From: Olsenella sp. oral taxon 807
GTDB lineage: Bacteria > Actinomycetota > Coriobacteriia > Coriobacteriales > Atopobiaceae
DNA: 64,000 bases
NCBI RefSeq assembly: GCF_001189515.2
Contig: NZ_CP012069.2
Coordinates: forward strand, 2,852,001-2,916,000
Direction: 5' to 3'
The notes beneath the pieces are model-generated. The model worked only from the letters and a program-made list of their open reading frames with translations. It was not told where the DNA came from and ran no database searches. A program made the position numbers and the translations under genes. Positions 26,076-35,421 of the stretch are shown here, piece by piece; position 1 is the stretch's first letter, and each line of letters opens with the position of its first letter.

Positions 26076-27803
26076 TTAGCGCACTCTGTGCGGTCCGGGA
26101 ATGTACTCCTCATACGCAGGGGCGGACGTCTCGTTTGTATCATCATCGACTCCTCCCTCATCGGAATCCGCGACTATGACGTCCTCATCATCACCAGAGG
26201 ACTCGCTTGACTCATCGTCCGAAACAGCCTCCCATTCCGCGAGCGGGATCGAATCTGTCTCAGGCGGCTCTTGGCTCCGCCTCAGGCCGCTGCCCTCAAG
26301 TGTACTACTTCGCTCCACGGCTCTCTCGTAGATGGCCGTGGCCTCCTCGTAGATGGCCGTGGCCTCCTCGTAGATGGCCTCGGCCTCTCTGCCAGAATGG
26401 CCCTCGTGGGCAAGGCGAGTGTCATCGCTCACAGACGTCCTCGCCCGGTGGCGAGCACTGACCCGAGGACGCGACCTGAAGACATCTCCCAATCGGGCCG
26501 AGTGCTCGCTGTCAGGCACGTCGCTTTCATCATCGCGTACAGCGACGTGTGCTGCGGAGACGGCCGGCTCAAGCTCATCCTCGCCGTCTTGGTGCCCTGA
26601 TGTCCCTGCCTCGTCGCTCGCTCCGATATGGGGTCTTCCCGCCACCTCGTCCGACACGCCCGCCGCATGCTTGGGATCGGGTGCAGGCTCCACGCGATCG
26701 GCACGATTGGGTTCCCTGCGATCGTACCGAGCAGCTGAGGCAAACTCGCTGGATGCACTCACTGCAGCGGGCTCTGCGCCTGCGGCATCCTGTTTGTCCG
26801 CACCCTGCTCGTACTTGCCCCTATCCTCTGAGGCGTCTTGCTGGTGCTCCTCAGGCTCGGCCTGATCTGTCCGTCCTCGCTCAGCCTGCCGGCGACGCTC
26901 CCAGTCCTCCTGGCGGCGCCGGTCCTCCTCATACTTCTGCTCGGCCTGGCGACGACGCTCTGCCTCCTGACGGCGGCGCTCCGCCTCCTGGCGCGCCCGC
27001 TGTGCCTCACGCTCGGCTTCTGCGGCTGCCTCCTCCTCTTTGCGACGAGCGTCCTGCTGACGCTCATACTCGTCGAGGTCGACCACCCATGAGGGCATGG
27101 CGGCCTTACGAGCCGCCTCCTTCTCCTCGGCGATACGGCGAGCCTCCTCCTCGGCGGCCTTGCGAGCCGCCTCGGCCTCGGCCTTGACCTCTGCCTTGAC
27201 GGCAGCGATCTCCTCCTCGCGCTTGGCGATCTCCTCCTCGCGCTCCTTGAGCATACGCTGGTACTCGGCATTGACCTCTGCCTGCAGCTCCTCCTCGACC
27301 TGCTGACGGTAGGTCTGCTCGTGAATCTCGCCAATGCTGTCCACCATATTGGTCAGGCCGCCCACAATGGCGCTGACATCGGGCTGCGGTTCTTCGCCGC
27401 CGCCAAAGGCCCAGTTCGCAATCCACACCGCGCTCGAGAGCGCCCCCATCACCAGCACGTCGTCAGGACAGGAAAGCTCGATGTCAAAGCTGCGCTCGTC
27501 TCCCTCGACGGGATAGGTACGCCCCGAGGTGATGGCAGACGAGGCGCTCGACTGCGAGAGAAGCTCGACCGTCATGTGCTCGAGCAGGTGGGCGACCTCA
27601 GTATCACCCATGGCATCCTTGAAGGTCTCGCCCCTGTCGCCCATACATACGTGCTCGATGATATGGGGCATGAGATAATAGATGCGCGTCGTGGCAACGA
27701 GATCCTCGCTGGTCATAAGTGGAGCTCCCTCGACGATGCGCACGCGCGCGGTCAAGTCCTCCAGACCAACCCTGACCCTCTTGATTTCTATGATCTGTGC
27801 CAT
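26076..27803 (-). CDS. Cyanophycin-synthetase-N-like domain protein with long charged coiled coil
   Basis: 575 residues. Residues 1 to about 130 contain GDTEVAHLLEHMTVEL, SGRTYPV and SFDIELSCPDDVLVMGALSSA, a pattern similar to the N-terminal domain of cyanophycin synthetase (GHIVEHVALELQ...GRTRET). No ATP-grasp or Mur-ligase domain follows. Instead there is a strongly charged coiled coil (about residues 170-330, rich in Glu-Glu/Arg/Ala), then a low-complexity acidic region with a 7-residue repeat (EEATAIY, three times). A stand-alone CphA-N domain has no known activity; the coiled coil suggests assembly with other molecules or a scaffold. The link to cyanophycin is an inference from motif similarity only. 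RBS (GGGGAAGG) lies just upstream. Confidence 0.6.
   Translation of the reverse strand: MAQIIEIKRVRVGLEDLTARVRIVEGAPLMTSEDLVATTRIYYLMPHIIEHVCMGDRGETFKDAMGDTEVAHLLEHMTVELLSQSSASSAITSGRTYPVEGDERSFDIELSCPDDVLVMGALSSAVWIANWAFGGGEEPQPDVSAIVGGLTNMVDSIGEIHEQTYRQQVEEELQAEVNAEYQRMLKEREEEIAKREEEIAAVKAEVKAEAEAARKAAEEEARRIAEEKEAARKAAMPSWVVDLDEYERQQDARRKEEEAAAEAEREAQRARQEAERRRQEAERRRQAEQKYEEDRRRQEDWERRRQAERGRTDQAEPEEHQQDASEDRGKYEQGADKQDAAGAEPAAVSASSEFASAARYDRREPNRADRVEPAPDPKHAAGVSDEVAGRPHIGASDEAGTSGHQDGEDELEPAVSAAHVAVRDDESDVPDSEHSARLGDVFRSRPRVSARHRARTSVSDDTRLAHEGHSGREAEAIYEEATAIYEEATAIYERAVERSSTLEGSGLRRSQEPPETDSIPLAEWEAVSDDESSESSGDDEDVIVADSDEGGVDDDTNETSAPAYEEYIPGPHRVR
26328..26390 (-). repeat. 21-bp tandem repeat in the coiled-coil protein gene
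   Basis: The unit GTAGATGGCCGTGGCCTCCTC is present twice and a third time slightly altered; it encodes EEATAIY. Copy number may change by slippage. Confidence 0.75.
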
Positions 27804-27936
27804 GAGCTGGAACCTTCCCCTTCAAGCTCGCGTATACATAGAATGCATTGTACCAGTGCGCCTACAAAAATGCCGCCATTACCGCTACATCGTAACGCAC
27901 GAAACACCGCATGGTGAGAAGACAACACGCCACGTG

Positions 27937-29283
27937 TTAGCGATTTTCTCCCTCCTCGTCCTGCTCACCACCGACTACCTGCTCTTCTGCGGTATCAGTG
28001 GACTCTGGGGCGCTCACGCGCAACAACGAGACGCGCCTCCTGCGCATGGACTGAACGTGAAAGACATATCCATCGACCGTGAACTCGTCGCCGGGCCTTG
28101 GCAGGCCGTCGGCCACATCGATCACGAAGCCGGCGATCGTCTCGTACTCGTCGCTGTCCCTAATGGGCCACCCCAGCTCTATGGCGTCGTCCACCGAGAA
28201 GCGCCCGTCCACGAGCCACTCGCGCTCACCCAGTTGCGTCAGATACTTGTTGTCAGGGTCAAACTCGTCTTCGATCTCGCCGACGACCTCCTCGACGATG
28301 TCCTCGACGGTGATGACGCCAGCAGTACCCCCATATTCGTCCACCACGATCACCATCTGGTCATGTGCGCCGCGCATCTCGGAGAGGAGCGGAATGATGT
28401 CTTTGGTATCCGGTACGAAGTCCGGTTTGCGCATGTACCGCTTGATGCCCTCGCCTGCGGCATGATGGTCTATCGTGGGGCCTATAAGATCCTTGATGTG
28501 GGCGATGCCCACGATGCGGTCAATGTCCCCATGATAGATGGGGATGCGTGAGTAGCCAGTCTTGCGCATAACATCGAGCACGTCGCCAAGCGTGGAGTCA
28601 TCCTCCATGAACGTCACGTCCACGCGCGGCACCATGACCTCGCGCGCCTTCGTGTCGCCAAGGTCTATGACCTCGTGAATCATGGACTTCTCCTCATCAC
28701 TGAGCTCGTCGGAGTCGGTGACCATGTAGCGGATCTCGTCCTCGGAGACCTCCTGACGGTCATCGGTACTCTTGATGTGCAGAAGCCGAGCCACGGCGTT
28801 TGCGGTCGAAGCGGTGAGCACGACGAGGGGACGTGTGAAGGTCGAGAAGCCGTTGATGGGACCAGCAACCTTCTTGGCCACGGCCTCAGCGTCGGCCATG
28901 GCGATGCGCTTGGGCACAAGCTCGCCCACCACTGTCGAGAAGTACGACACGACAAGGGTGATGATCACCGTGGCAACGCTGCGAGAGATGCCGCTGTCCA
29001 TTCCCAGGGACTCCATCCAGGCCCCAAAGGGCTCTGAGAGGCTCGTCGCGGCAAAGGCCGAGCTGAAGAAGCCCAAGAGCGTGATGGCCACCTGTATCGC
29101 GGCAAGAAAGCGTGCGGGATGCTCGACGACGTCGGAGGCGATGGCGGCACGCACATCCCCCTCCTCTGCCTCGTGGTCGAGGAGGACCTTCTTCGCCGTT
29201 GACAGTGCCATCTCGGACATCGAGAAGTACCCATTGGCGATGGTGAGCAGGATGGTGAAGATGATCGAGAGTGCTATGTGCAT
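27937..29283 (-). CDS. CNNM/CorC-type (hemolysin-like) transporter-associated protein
   Basis: 448 residues: an N-terminal DUF21 (CNNM) membrane domain with four helices, two CBS domains (DVTFMEDDSTLGDVLDVM and FVPDTKDIIPLLSEMRG...VIVVDEYGGTAGVIT) and a C-terminal CorC_HlyC domain. Members are Mg2+/Co2+ exporters or regulators of efflux; several bind Mg-ATP in the CBS pair. The start at 29283 has AGGAGG 14 bases upstream, a long spacing. Close to the other magnesium-type genes (20.7-23.8 kb) but not in one operon. Confidence 0.9.
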   Translation of the reverse strand: MHIALSIIFTILLTIANGYFSMSEMALSTAKKVLLDHEAEEGDVRAAIASDVVEHPARFLAAIQVAITLLGFFSSAFAATSLSEPFGAWMESLGMDSGISRSVATVIITLVVSYFSTVVGELVPKRIAMADAEAVAKKVAGPINGFSTFTRPLVVLTASTANAVARLLHIKSTDDRQEVSEDEIRYMVTDSDELSDEEKSMIHEVIDLGDTKAREVMVPRVDVTFMEDDSTLGDVLDVMRKTGYSRIPIYHGDIDRIVGIAHIKDLIGPTIDHHAAGEGIKRYMRKPDFVPDTKDIIPLLSEMRGAHDQMVIVVDEYGGTAGVITVEDIVEEVVGEIEDEFDPDNKYLTQLGEREWLVDGRFSVDDAIELGWPIRDSDEYETIAGFVIDVADGLPRPGDEFTVDGYVFHVQSMRRRRVSLLRVSAPESTDTAEEQVVGGEQDEEGENR

Positions 29284-29495
29284 GCGCGGATGCGCAACCT
29301 CCTAGGCAGGGTGCCCGAGGCGGCGAGCGCAGGCAGCGCCACCCTGGTGGGACGAGTCTGGCTGTAGTGTAGCAGAGCTGGAGACCGCACGCGGTCCGGG
29401 CGCAAGTCGTGTCACACAAACGCGCGGAAAGCCCCATGCTCAATGCTCTCCGGCACGGGTGAGTACCGAGCGCGGACCCATAGGAATGGAAGCCC
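29284..29495. other. Short intergenic region
   Basis: Lies between the start of the CNNM gene and the stop of the ATP-grasp gene, both on the - strand. No gene or clear hairpin seen. Confidence 0.4.
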
Positions 29496-30722
29496 TCAGC
29501 TCACCCGAACCCTCACGAGCTCGCCCATGCGATCCAACGCGTCCTCCATCTGGCCCACCGACCCAAAGCGCAAGAACATGATGCCCACGGCTTTGTCGGC
29601 CCCGTCAAAGCGTCCCACGCGCCCACCGGGCCTTACGTAGGCAACCGTGCGATAGACCTGCGGCAGAAGTTCCGGCGCCACGTCAACGCCGTCGAGCAGG
29701 CCGTCTCGCGGGGCGTGGAGCACATAGCTGCACGTGACGGCCTTCCCACCTCCAAAGTCAACATCCATGGTGCCACCCATGGCAAAGCGGACGTTGGCCT
29801 CCACCAAGTCTATGCCCGAGATGTCCGAGAGCTGGACGGGGATCATGTTGCCACCCGCCCTCGCACCCAGCTCCAAGAAGTGGGGTGTACCACCCGCGTC
29901 GATGATCACCTCGACGTTGAGCTCACCAAACTCCATGCCCAGTTCGCTCACCAGACGCTGCACCTGCTGGCGCACGGCGTCCTCCTGTGTCCTCGCGAGG
30001 CCCGACGGGTAGCGCTCCCCCACCGGGACCAGTCCGCCCAGGGACTCGTCGCGCAAGCAACTCATGAGCCCCCAAAAGGTCACCCGCCCTCGGACGACGA
30101 AGACGTCTCCACCTATCACGCGCGGAAAGCCAGGGCGTATGTACTCCTCAAGTACGATCGTCCCGTTGCGCGAGTACTCCCTCGCATGTGCAAGCGCCCG
30201 CTCAAACATCGCCACATCAGGCTCGTCCACACGTGTCACGCCCTTCGAGCCAGATGAGTCCGTGGGTTTGAGCATAAGCGGATAGCTCAGCGCGTCTGCC
30301 ACCGCCAGCAGTTCAGCGGCGGGGATGTCCGCCCTAGCCACCCGCACTTGCGGACAAGGAAAACCATGTTGAGCCAAGAAGCCCCTAAATAGGTGCTTCT
30401 CTGAGAGCGTCTCCACGGATGCGAGGGGGTTCGTTGGCAGCCCAAGACGCTCGGCGACATAGGCCGCCGTCGGGGCTGCGGGGTCAGACGCATAGGCAAG
30501 CACCCCCGACACGCCCTCCCGCCGCGCTACCTGGAGAACGCGCTCCCGGTCGGTCGTCGACTCCAGGTAGGAGACATCCGCATACCGCTGGCCCGGGTTA
30601 TCTGGGAGGTAGTCGCACAGGACGGTCCTGTATCCCAGGCGCTTGGCAGTCTTGATGGCGATGACCTGCTGCCGAGACCCTCCCAAAAGGAGAATACCTG
30701 TGGGTCGTCTTGCCCCCGCCAT
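29496..30722 (-). CDS. ATP-grasp ligase A (carbamoyl-phosphate-synthase-like fold)
   Basis: About 408 residues. N-terminal Rossmann-like pre-ATP-grasp segment (GILLLGGSRQQVIAIKTAK), ATP-grasp core with PLMLKPTDSSGSKGVTRV (nucleotide loop), FGELNVEVI and LELGARAGGNMIP (metal-binding Glu/Asn). It resembles amino-acid ligases that join carboxylate and amine with ATP. It is about 60% identical by eye to the second ligase at 32954-34195. The start at 30722 is preferred because it clears the upstream stop; an ATG at 30752 is the alternative and would overlap it by about 17 bases. Linked to a sugar-transfer ATP-grasp gene and, nearby, to amino-sugar transaminases. Suggested role: acylation of an amino sugar or lipid-linked amino group. 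Confidence 0.85.
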   Translation of the reverse strand: MAGARRPTGILLLGGSRQQVIAIKTAKRLGYRTVLCDYLPDNPGQRYADVSYLESTTDRERVLQVARREGVSGVLAYASDPAAPTAAYVAERLGLPTNPLASVETLSEKHLFRGFLAQHGFPCPQVRVARADIPAAELLAVADALSYPLMLKPTDSSGSKGVTRVDEPDVAMFERALAHAREYSRNGTIVLEEYIRPGFPRVIGGDVFVVRGRVTFWGLMSCLRDESLGGLVPVGERYPSGLARTQEDAVRQQVQRLVSELGMEFGELNVEVIIDAGGTPHFLELGARAGGNMIPVQLSDISGIDLVEANVRFAMGGTMDVDFGGGKAVTCSYVLHAPRDGLLDGVDVAPELLPQVYRTVAYVRPGGRVGRFDGADKAVGIMFLRFGSVGQMEDALDRMGELVRVRVS

Positions 30723-30735
30723 GCCCACACGCCGC

Positions 30736-31890
30736 CTAGCGCCTGATGGCACTTCTGGCCTCTCGCTCGGCCTCGTCGAGGGCGTCTAGGGCGTCGAGCT
30801 TGGCCCGGAAGTAGTCGCCAAGGTACGCGTCGGTCATGAAGGGGCGAAACAGCTGCAGGTACTTGCATCCAGAGTGCGAGTTGATCTCGAGGAGCCTAGG
30901 GCCCTCCGGCGTCACGCAGACATCGAGGCCCATGTACTCCACCAGCCCCAGGTACAGGGCAAGCCCCTCACAGAGCTCCCGCACCTGCGGCCAACAGTCA
31001 ATCGTGCCCGCGCAAGGCACCCCCGTATCAGGATGGATGCTGGAGCAAACGACGTGGTTACCATACACCAAACGACCGTCGCCAAAGCTGCCGTCCTCCA
31101 TGTCAAGACGCAAATTGAGCGAGCACACCCCCGCCTGTTCGGGAGGGCGGTAATTTGGCTTGCTGTCATCCCCTCCTACGCCTGTGGCGAGGCGGAGGTA
31201 GCATGCTGCAAGCACCGGCTCGGTCGCCGTCGGGTTCACGGTCAGGACTCTCAGCGTGTGCACCACGGGACTTATGCGCTCGAGGCCGCCTCCGGCATGG
31301 AAGAACTCCGTGTAGATGTCGTTGGGGTGTTCCCGCACGAAGCGCCACACGGCGTCGGCGTCGGCCTCCCTGTTGTTGATGAGGTAGGTTCCCCCCTCGT
31401 AGCCAAGCTTGTTGAAGCCAACCGAGTGCTCCCCGTTACAGGGCTTGCAGGCGAGCTCGCCCACCTCACGAAGGGTCCCAAGAAAACCGTCGCGCGTACC
31501 GCGCGCCCGTGCGTCCATAAGCGGCACTGGACCGCATGCGCCAGCATAGAAGTAGTACTTGGGAAGGAGGTCCCCCCACGGGGTGCCCGCAAGCAGGTAC
31601 TTAAGCGTGAGCTTATCATTGATCCACACGCGCTGCCAGCCATTGAGAGGCCATACTCGTGCGTAGTCATAGTCGCTCAGGAAGTCCCGCGCATTTGACT
31701 CGGTGAGCCCGTAGGCAGAGGCCGACTCGGCGCTGAAGCCAAGGGCATGCGCCCACACGCGAAAGTCATCCTTGAACAGGGGGCTGGCATCCTCGCGAGC
31801 CAGGACGTCAAGGTACTCCTGCCCCATCCTGCGAGTGAACCCCTGGGCGACAAGGGTCTCAATGGAAGTACCAACCGTATGGAGACTCAC
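30736..31890 (-). CDS. Sugar-transfer-associated ATP-grasp protein
   Basis: 384 residues resembling the ATPgrasp_ST family (PF14397): N-terminal helical segment, then NDKLTLKYLLAG, CKPCNGEHSVGFNKL, TEFFHAGG (ATP-grasp core) and LEINSHSG near the C-terminus (metal ligands). Members occur in surface-polysaccharide clusters and are predicted to ligate a carboxylate to an amino sugar or peptide. The gene is directly upstream of ATP-grasp A (short gap) and divergent from the PLP gene at 31953. The start at 31890 is the first ATG; no strong ribosome site is obvious. Confidence 0.85.
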   Translation of the reverse strand: MSLHTVGTSIETLVAQGFTRRMGQEYLDVLAREDASPLFKDDFRVWAHALGFSAESASAYGLTESNARDFLSDYDYARVWPLNGWQRVWINDKLTLKYLLAGTPWGDLLPKYYFYAGACGPVPLMDARARGTRDGFLGTLREVGELACKPCNGEHSVGFNKLGYEGGTYLINNREADADAVWRFVREHPNDIYTEFFHAGGGLERISPVVHTLRVLTVNPTATEPVLAACYLRLATGVGGDDSKPNYRPPEQAGVCSLNLRLDMEDGSFGDGRLVYGNHVVCSSIHPDTGVPCAGTIDCWPQVRELCEGLALYLGLVEYMGLDVCVTPEGPRLLEINSHSGCKYLQLFRPFMTDAYLGDYFRAKLDALDALDEAEREARSAIRR

Positions 31891-31952
31891 CCGGCACCCT
31901 CCTAGCGTCTACAATGGGACCGACCTCTTTGATGATAGCGCAAGGAGCGCAG

Positions 31953-32939
31953 ATGACCACTGGCATCACACGTGAAATAGGCGGGTACCTCGAGCTGGAG
32001 CACTTCACCGGAAGCGAGTACCACCCCGGGGCCCTTGCCCTCAACTGCGCGCGAGCGTGCCTGGCCTACCTCATCGAGGCGCGGAACATCAAGGAGCTGT
32101 GGGTGCCCGAATTCATCTGCGCCTCCGTTGACGACACCGCGAGCGCCTCGGGAACACGGCTACGCAAGTACCCCATCCTACCCAACTTTGAGCCTGACCT
32201 GGGTGGGATCGACCTCGGCGATGCGGACTACCTCTACCTCGTTGACTACTACGGACAGCTTTCCAAAAAGAGGATGTGCGCCCTGCAAGAGTGGGCACAC
32301 GGCCGCATCATCACGGATGAGGTCATGGCGTTCTTTCGCAGGCCACTCGGGGGCGTTGACACGATATACTCGTGCAGGAAGTTCTTTGGGGTGCCCGACG
32401 GCGCCTACCTCTTCACAAACGCCCACATCGACAGACGGCTCCAGACGGATGCGTCACACAAGCGCATGGGCTTCGTCTTGGGGCGCTTTGAGGGTCCCGC
32501 CAACGACTTCTATCCCCAAGCCGCAGCAAACAACGCGCTCTTCGCTCATGAGCCCATAAAGCTCATGTCCCCGCTCACGCATAACCTCTTACGTGCCGTC
32601 GACTACGAACGGGTCGCTCGGAAGCGCGAGGAGAACTGCGCCTACTTGGCCCGACGCCTCGCACCCCTCAACGAGCTGGATCCCGTCACGCGTCGCGGCA
32701 CCTTCATGTACCCGCTACTCATCAAGGACGGCCAAAGGCTACGCAAGGAGCTGCAGGCACGCGGGATCTACGTCTCCACCCTTTGGCCCCACGCCGTGGG
32801 GTGTGCGGGTGTGGCGGGTAGGTACGCCCGCGACATCCTACCTCTGCCCGTGGACCAGCGCTATGGGCGCGATGATATGGCATATGTCTGTGACCTGGTG
32901 GAGGGTCTGGCTGGCTGCCTGCGATCAGGGAACTCGTAG
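31953..32939 (+). CDS. Diverged DegT-type PLP-dependent aminotransferase-like protein
   Basis: 328 residues. It keeps the fold-type I outline: WVPEFICASV early, ITDEVMAFF (the Asp that binds the pyridine N), SCRKFFGVPDGAY with the probable PLP lysine, then a C-terminal small domain (GIYVSTLWPHAV). It is shorter and more diverged than the WecE gene next door, so substrate may differ, and no amino-sugar signature can be named. The start at 31953 is supported by AAGGAG 7 bases upstream; a longer frame (31914) lacks it. Transcribed alone, opposite to the ligases on both sides, and ends just before the stop of ATP-grasp B, so the two genes converge. Confidence 0.75.
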   Translation: MTTGITREIGGYLELEHFTGSEYHPGALALNCARACLAYLIEARNIKELWVPEFICASVDDTASASGTRLRKYPILPNFEPDLGGIDLGDADYLYLVDYYGQLSKKRMCALQEWAHGRIITDEVMAFFRRPLGGVDTIYSCRKFFGVPDGAYLFTNAHIDRRLQTDASHKRMGFVLGRFEGPANDFYPQAAANNALFAHEPIKLMSPLTHNLLRAVDYERVARKREENCAYLARRLAPLNELDPVTRRGTFMYPLLIKDGQRLRKELQARGIYVSTLWPHAVGCAGVAGRYARDILPLPVDQRYGRDDMAYVCDLVEGLAGCLRSGNS

Positions 32940-32953
32940 AAAAGAGCGGATCC

Positions 32954-34195
32954 TCAAGCGACGATGACCTTCACCAGATCCCCTACACATGACATCAGCT
33001 CGCGCATCTGACCGGGCGTGTCGAATCTCAAGAAGATGACCCCTATGGCTTGGCTGCCGTTCTCCAGGCGCTCGACTCGGTCGCCTCTCCTCACGTAGAT
33101 CATCTCTCGATAGATGTGCCCCCTCAGCTCGGGTTCACACTCAACGCCCATGAACGAGCCGCTCCTGCACGCATGCAGAACGCTCGTGGCAACGCACTCG
33201 TCGTTGCCGTCAAAGCTGACGTCCGTGGGCTTATCTCCCATGGCGGCGCGCACACTTGCCTCCGCCAGGTCAATGCCCGAGATGTCCTCAAGCTGGACGG
33301 GGATCATGTTGCCGCCCGCACGGGCCCCCAGCTCGAGAATGTAGGGCACGTCACCCGGTGCAAGGATGACCTCGACGTTCATCTCGCCAAAGCGCAGGCC
33401 GAGGCTTGACACCAGACGCCGCAGCTCCGACCTGACAACCCCCATCTGCCCTTGGTCCAGCGCCGTAGGGTAGGCCTTACCGACGGGCACAAGCCCTCCC
33501 AGGCGATCGTCGCGCAGGCAGTCCATAAGGCCCCAGAAGCACACCTCGCCCCCCTGCACAAAGATGTCCCCACCGATCAGCCGAGGGTAACCGTAGCGTA
33601 TGAGCTCCTCAACGCAGAGGACGCCGTTGCGCGAGAAGCGTCGGGCGCTGGCAAGGGCATCGTCAAGGTCGCCCACATCAGGGGCAACCACGACACTCAC
33701 GCCCTTCGACCCCGAGGAGTCCGTTGGCTTGACCACCACCGGAAACGCCATGCCCTCACAGATGTCAAGCAAGCTGGTTCCTGGCAGGTCGGCGGGAAAC
33801 GACGCGGACCTAGGACAGAAAAACCCATGGGTCTTGAGGTAGGGTCGCATGAGCCCCTTGTCGCTCAGGATCTCGACAGCGGCAAGGGGATTGGTGGGAA
33901 GCCCCAGTCTCTCCGCCACGTAGGCGGCGCTGGGGTTGGCCGCGTCCGACCCAAACGAGATGATGCCACCGATGCGCTCGTGACGCGCAATCTGGAGCAT
34001 CCTCTGACGATCGGTCGTGCTCTCTAGGTAGAACACGTCCGCCATATGCCGTCCGGGGTTATCGCTCAGGTAGTCACAAAGCACGGTGCGGTACCCCACC
34101 CGCTTGGCCGCCTCTATCGCGCACAGCTGGTGGCGAGAGCCGCCCAGAAGCATGAGCGTCCTCGTATGCCGAGCATCCTCGCCACACTCACCCAT
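32954..34195 (-). CDS. ATP-grasp ligase B, paralogue of ligase A
   Basis: 413 residues, same architecture as ligase A (LMLLGGSRHQLCAIEAAKR; PVVVKPTDSSGSKGVSVV; FGEMNVEVI; LELGARAGGNMIP). The ATG start at 34195 overlaps the stop of the WecE-like gene (ATGGGTGA), indicating coupled translation. Coupling to an amino-sugar transaminase suggests it uses the amine that enzyme makes. The substrate acid or amino acid is not identifiable from sequence. Confidence 0.85.
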   Translation of the reverse strand: MGECGEDARHTRTLMLLGGSRHQLCAIEAAKRVGYRTVLCDYLSDNPGRHMADVFYLESTTDRQRMLQIARHERIGGIISFGSDAANPSAAYVAERLGLPTNPLAAVEILSDKGLMRPYLKTHGFFCPRSASFPADLPGTSLLDICEGMAFPVVVKPTDSSGSKGVSVVVAPDVGDLDDALASARRFSRNGVLCVEELIRYGYPRLIGGDIFVQGGEVCFWGLMDCLRDDRLGGLVPVGKAYPTALDQGQMGVVRSELRRLVSSLGLRFGEMNVEVILAPGDVPYILELGARAGGNMIPVQLEDISGIDLAEASVRAAMGDKPTDVSFDGNDECVATSVLHACRSGSFMGVECEPELRGHIYREMIYVRRGDRVERLENGSQAIGVIFLRFDTPGQMRELMSCVGDLVKVIVA

Positions 34196-35318
34196 AGAAC
34201 GCCCTCACGGCAGAGACGACGGTCTGCCTGTCTGCCGGAGTCATGCCGTAGTACAGAGGCAGGCGGACGAGCCTCTCGCTCTCACGCGTGGTGTACTCGT
34301 CCTCACCGTCAAAGCGTCCAAAGCGCCGGCCGGCCGGCGAGCTATGTAGTGGGACATAGTGGAAGACCGCCGAGACGCCCTGTTTCCTGAGGTGGGCGAT
34401 GAGCTCGCCCCTCTCCTCGAGGTCCGCACATTTGAGATAGAACATGTGGGCATTGTGCACGCAGCCGGCAGGAACCGTGGCAAGCTCCAGCCTGCCTGCC
34501 ACCTCAATCGGCGCGAGCTCGTCGCGATAGAACCGCCAGGCCTCCAGGCGGTTGGCATTTATCTTGTCGGCTACCTGCAGCTGCGCCCACAGGTAGGCCG
34601 CGTTGAGGTCGCTCTGCAGGTAGGAGCTTCCCCTATCCACCCAGGTGTACCTATCCACCTGCCCGCGGAAGAAGCGCTGACGGTTAGTGCCCTTCTCGCG
34701 GATGATCTCGGCGCGGTCGATGTGCTCGGGGTTGTTGATGATGAGTGCCCCGCCCTCACCCATGGAATAGTTCTTGGTCTCGTGGAACGAATAGCAGCCG
34801 AAGTCGCCAAGCGTGCCAAGGGCCCTGCCCCTGTACGTGCTCATGACGCCCTGGGCGGCGTCCTCTACGACCATGAGGTCGTGCCTGCGCGCGATCCTGA
34901 TGATCTCGTCCATCTCACACGAGACACCCGCGTAGTGGACCGGCACGATCACCCGGGTCCGCTCGGTGATGGCATGCTCGATCTTGGACTCGTCCAGGTT
35001 GAGGGTGTCCGGGCGGATGTCTACGAACACGAGTGTCGCTCCCTCGGCCACGAACGCGGTCGCCGTGGACGAGAAGGTAAAGCTCGGCAGGATGACCTCA
35101 TCACCCGGCCTCAGTCCACAGAGCGTCGCCGCCATCTCGAGGGCCGAAGTGCAACTAGTGGTGAGGAGTGCCTTCTCGGCACCAAAGCGCTCCTCCATCC
35201 AGGCGTGGCACTTACGCGTGAAGGGTCCGTCCCCACAGATCTTGCGATTGACCTCTGCCGCCTGGCGCACGTAGCCCATCTCGGTACCGACGTAGGGCGG
35301 AACGTTGAAGTTGATCAT
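34188..35318 (-). CDS. wecE: dTDP-4-amino-4,6-dideoxygalactose transaminase (WecE/RffA family)
   Basis: 376 residues, DegT/DnrJ/EryC1/StrS fold. VEDAAQGVMSTYRGRALGTLGDFGCYSFHETKNYSMGEGG carries the Asp, Gln and the PLP lysine (HETKN) and is highly typical of WecE, which transaminates dTDP-4-keto-6-deoxyglucose to dTDP-Fuc4N. The start at 35318 (MINFNVPPYVGTE) matches the family start; the frame extends 15 codons further. First gene of a coupled pair with ATP-grasp B; divergent from the YfhO-like gene. dTDP-sugar synthesis genes (RmlA, RmlB) are not in the window. Confidence 0.9.
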   Translation of the reverse strand: MINFNVPPYVGTEMGYVRQAAEVNRKICGDGPFTRKCHAWMEERFGAEKALLTTSCTSALEMAATLCGLRPGDEVILPSFTFSSTATAFVAEGATLVFVDIRPDTLNLDESKIEHAITERTRVIVPVHYAGVSCEMDEIIRIARRHDLMVVEDAAQGVMSTYRGRALGTLGDFGCYSFHETKNYSMGEGGALIINNPEHIDRAEIIREKGTNRQRFFRGQVDRYTWVDRGSSYLQSDLNAAYLWAQLQVADKINANRLEAWRFYRDELAPIEVAGRLELATVPAGCVHNAHMFYLKCADLEERGELIAHLRKQGVSAVFHYVPLHSSPAGRRFGRFDGEDEYTTRESERLVRLPLYYGMTPADRQTVVSAVRAFYG

Positions 35319-35421
35319 CGGAGGGTCCAATCCGGGTTCGTCTTGGCGGGTAACCGCATACACTATAGCCTAGGCCCCTATCGGACCGACGTCTGCGGCA
35401 AACGGGATAAGGAAACCATCT

